Part shown: positions 61,831-64,000 of the stretch, piece after piece
Layout of the letters: each line of letters starts with the position of its first letter
How positions within the stretch are numbered: the stretch's first letter is position 1
Source: Streptococcus suis
GTDB lineage: Bacteria; Bacillota; Bacilli; Lactobacillales; Streptococcaceae
DNA length: 64,000 bases
NCBI RefSeq assembly: GCF_016775005.1
Contig: NZ_JAEUXI010000005.1
Location: 1-64,000, forward strand
Reading direction: 5' to 3'
Position numbers and translations under genes: made by a program
Notes under the pieces: generated by a model
What the model saw: only the letters and a program-made list of their open reading frames with translations
Database searches by the model: none
What the model was told of the DNA's origin: nothing

Positions 61831-63710
61831 CAAAAAACATTGTAATTGTTGGGGCTGGATATGCCGGAATCGCTGCCGCCCGATTGCTAGGGAAGACCTT
61901 CAAGAAGAACTCGGATATTCGAGTTATCTTGATTGACAAAAATTCCTTCCATACCTACATGACGGAGCTGCATGAGGTGGCAGCAGGGCGTGTGGAGGCC
62001 AATGCTATCAAGTATGATTTGCAGCGGATTTTCAAGAAATATCCAAAGGTAGAGTTGGTTACTGACAAGGTTGTAGAGATTGACTACGACAAGAAAGAAG
62101 TTGTCGCGGAGCACCAAACCATCTCATTTGATTACCTCCTGCTTGCCATGGGAGGCGAGGCCAATGACTTTGGTGTTAAGGGTGTCAAAGAAAATGGTTT
62201 TACCCTTTGGTCCATCGAGGCGGCAGAACGCCTACACGACCACATCATCGATGCCTGTTATCAGGCTATGCGGGAGCACGATGAGGCAAGACGCCGGGCT
62301 CTTTTAACCTTTACCGTCATCGGTGCTGGCTTTACAGGGATTGAGATGATTGGAGAACTGATTGACTGGGTGCCTGTCTTGGCGCGCGAGTTTAAACTGG
62401 ATCCAAAAGAATTCTCCCTCAAGGTCGTGGAAGCCACGCCAAAGATCTTGGCTATGGTGACAGAAAAAGAGCAGGTCAAGGCCAAGAAATACTTGGAGAA
62501 AAAAGGCGTTGAACTGGTGCTGGGTGACGGAGTTGCAAGTGTGGAGAAGGATAGCCTGACCCTAGCCTCAGGTCGCCAGATTCCAACCCATACATCCATT
62601 TGGACAGCAGGTGTTCAGGCCAATACAGATGCCAGTGATTTCGGTATTGAAAAAGGCAGAGCAGGCCGCTTGATTGCCAATCAGTACATGGAAGCCAAGG
62701 GTAAGGAACATGTCTATGTAGCTGGGGATTTGGTTTACTATGAGGATCCTAACCAAGAAGGTAAACCAACACCGCAGATTGTCCAAGCTGCAGAGCAAAC
62801 AGGTCATACAGCAGCCAGCAATATCATCGCAGCCATTCAAGGCGGAAAAAAACACAGCTACAAAGGGAAATACGACGGTTTCATGGTTTCCATCGGTGCT
62901 CGCTATGGCGTTGCCTTCCTCATGGACAAATACCATATGTCAGGCTTCTTTGCCATGGCTATGAAGCATATGGTCAACCTCTTGTACTTCTTTACCATCC
63001 GAAGTTTCTTCTACATGGGAGCCTATATTCGCCATGAATTCTTCGAAATTAAAAATAAACGCAATATCTTTGGAGGGCATACTTCAAGCAAGGGGAACCT
63101 GCTCTGGTCTGTTCCGCTCCGAGTTTTTTACGGCTCGGTCTGGCTCTATGAAGGGGTGAAAAAAGCCTTTGGTCTATTTGGGACAACCTCCTGGATGGGA
63201 GACCAGGTTGTCTTCCCATTTCCGTGGTTGGCTGATCCTGTGTCAGGTGCATCAGCGGCCGAAGCGACATCGGGAGCTTCTCAGGCGGTGGCCGAAGTGG
63301 CAGAGCCAATCTTTGGATTGAGCTATGCTTACGGAGAGACCCCAATGACCGTCCTTGACTCCATGCCAGACTGGTTTGCTTCCATTATGGAATTTATGAT
63401 GCCCAATCAAGAAGTTGCCCTCTTTATGCAGAAATTCATGACCCTAGCAGAGATTGCCATTGGCTTGGCCTTGATTGCGGGAGCTTTTGTTTGGATTGTA
63501 TCGGCAGCAACAGCAGCCTTGGTGGTAATGTTCAGTTTGTCCGGCATGTTTTACTGGGTCAACATTTGGTTCATTCCAGTAGCCGTGGCGCTGATGAATG
63601 GAGCAGGACGTTCCTTCGGTTTGGATTATTGGATTATGCCGTGGTTGGGTCGCTTTATTGACAAACGAATATACGGTAGGCCAAAGCATCTCTACCGACT
63701 AAAACAATAA
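61827..63710 (+). CDS. ndh: type II NADH dehydrogenase with C-terminal DoxX-like domain
   Basis: 627-residue flavoprotein; oxidises NADH and reduces quinone without proton pumping. FAD motif VGAGYAGIAAARLLG near 7-21, NAD motif VIGAGFTGIEMIGEL near 166-180, second FAD region VYVAGDLVYY near 296. After about residue 420 a membrane domain with four or so segments (SVPLRVFYGSVWLYEGVKKAF; LAEIAIGLALIAGAFVW; FSLSGMFYWVNIWFIPV) resembles DoxX. Start GTG 61827 behind AGGAGG. Next gene is a polyprenyl synthetase. Confidence 0.9.
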   Translation: MTKNIVIVGAGYAGIAAARLLGKTFKKNSDIRVILIDKNSFHTYMTELHEVAAGRVEANAIKYDLQRIFKKYPKVELVTDKVVEIDYDKKEVVAEHQTISFDYLLLAMGGEANDFGVKGVKENGFTLWSIEAAERLHDHIIDACYQAMREHDEARRRALLTFTVIGAGFTGIEMIGELIDWVPVLAREFKLDPKEFSLKVVEATPKILAMVTEKEQVKAKKYLEKKGVELVLGDGVASVEKDSLTLASGRQIPTHTSIWTAGVQANTDASDFGIEKGRAGRLIANQYMEAKGKEHVYVAGDLVYYEDPNQEGKPTPQIVQAAEQTGHTAASNIIAAIQGGKKHSYKGKYDGFMVSIGARYGVAFLMDKYHMSGFFAMAMKHMVNLLYFFTIRSFFYMGAYIRHEFFEIKNKRNIFGGHTSSKGNLLWSVPLRVFYGSVWLYEGVKKAFGLFGTTSWMGDQVVFPFPWLADPVSGASAAEATSGASQAVAEVAEPIFGLSYAYGETPMTVLDSMPDWFASIMEFMMPNQEVALFMQKFMTLAEIAIGLALIAGAFVWIVSAATAALVVMFSLSGMFYWVNIWFIPVAVALMNGAGRSFGLDYWIMPWLGRFIDKRIYGRPKHLYRLKQ

Positions 63711-63730
63711 AAGAGTAAGTGAGGAAACGA

Positions 63731-64000
63731 GTGGTTCATCAGATTTGGGACGCAGATCTAGAAATGAAACTGGCACTAGAGAAGGTGAAAGCTATCATCT
63801 TGACAGAACAGCTACACCTTCACCCAGCCATTGACAAAAAGATTCACGAATACGTTCAAGCACCTGGGAAATACTTGAGGGCAGGCTTGTGTCTGCACTT
63901 TGCTCGACTAGTGGATGGTGCTATCAGCCCAGCAAAACTGTATTTTGCTGCCCATATAGAGACCTTGCATCTGGCAACCCTGATGCATGATGATGTCATT
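63731..64000 (+). CDS. polyprenyl diphosphate synthase, 5' part
   Basis: 90 codons before the window ends. GTG 63731 follows GAGGAA. The fragment has GKYLRAGL (IPP-binding Gly-Lys-Arg region) near 53-60 and HLATLMHDDVI with the beginning of the first DDxxD motif. Likely makes the isoprenoid tail of the menaquinone that ndh would reduce. Incomplete. Confidence 0.88.
   Translation, partial: MVHQIWDADLEMKLALEKVKAIILTEQLHLHPAIDKKIHEYVQAPGKYLRAGLCLHFARLVDGAISPAKLYFAAHIETLHLATLMHDDVI

Noticed and set aside
1-64000. CRISPR array, prophage, ICE or insertion sequence with transposase
   Set aside because: No regularly spaced direct repeats, integrase, phage structural or transposase genes were found.

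Overview
The window is a chromosomal segment of a low-GC Gram-positive coccus. It is most likely Streptococcus suis or a close relative. That is inferred from the protein families (CodY, ClpL, class II GalT, YqeG/YqeH cluster, Met ABC operon with an embedded M20 peptidase, glucose-type PTS EIICBA) and their streptococcal arrangement; no database search was run. Nothing looks like a prophage, ICE or CRISPR array. The accessory signal is mainly short intergenic repeats and regulatory DNA.

Layout: 1-969 is the 3' end of a 5S rRNA followed by nine tRNA genes and a terminator. 1,022-8,798 holds recG, an asparaginase, a Cof phosphatase with a MazG-like partner, a universal stress protein, an alaT-like aminotransferase, codY and a nicotinamidase-like gene. 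8,928-12,135 is gatCAB. 12,192-16,093 is the galR / galK-galT unit. 16,435-18,873 has a DMT permease, cutC and an orphan gene. 18,989-25,835 is the yqeG-yqeH-yhbY-nadD-yqeK-(broken GNAT)-isochorismatase-rsfS-methyltransferase-tmcAL cluster. 25,914-29,802 has a TipA-type MerR regulator, a deformylase-like gene and clpL behind several CtsR-type operators. 29,983-37,723 is a maltodextrin/PTS region (malQ-glgP, GntR regulator, EEP-family gene, EIICBA). 37,793-39,618 has a PadR/DUF2812 pair and yebC. 39,851-48,500 is methionine-centred: metE-metF on the minus strand, then metQ, M20 peptidase, metN, metP. 48,586-50,605 is a dehydrogenase pair. 50,614-54,743 has a T-box, a DUF1398 gene, glyQS and a DUF896 gene. 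54,824-61,661 holds membrane proteins, a MATE exporter, ktrB-ktrA, a DUF4300 lipoprotein and a Gx-type transporter. 61,827-64,000 has a type II NADH dehydrogenase fused to a DoxX-like tail and the start of a polyprenyl synthetase.

Regulatory DNA is readable in many gaps: a CodY box at the codY promoter, a cre-like site at galK, near-identical LacI-type operators at malQ and the EEP/PTS operon, two related MET-box-like sites (metE, metQ), a PadR dyad, a 19-bp-spacer MerR promoter, CtsR-type repeats and a short upstream ORF before clpL, and a T-box before the glyQS locus.

The most unusual observations are: (i) a structured dispersed repeat present four times, one copy splitting a GNAT gene and another supplying the last seven codons of a membrane protein, in the same reading phase; (ii) a second terminal-inverted-repeat element that supplies the galK stop codon and also sits upstream of clpL; (iii) a duplicated glyQ start followed by a compact three-way-junction-like element between a DUF1398 gene and glyQ; (iv) two promoters placed so that translation would begin at or near the transcript 5' end (recG and a 13-codon ORF coupled to ndh); (v) the clpL leader with several operators, a 5'-end hairpin and an 8-residue ORF with a perfect Shine-Dalgarno. 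No single feature is proven to be a new system.
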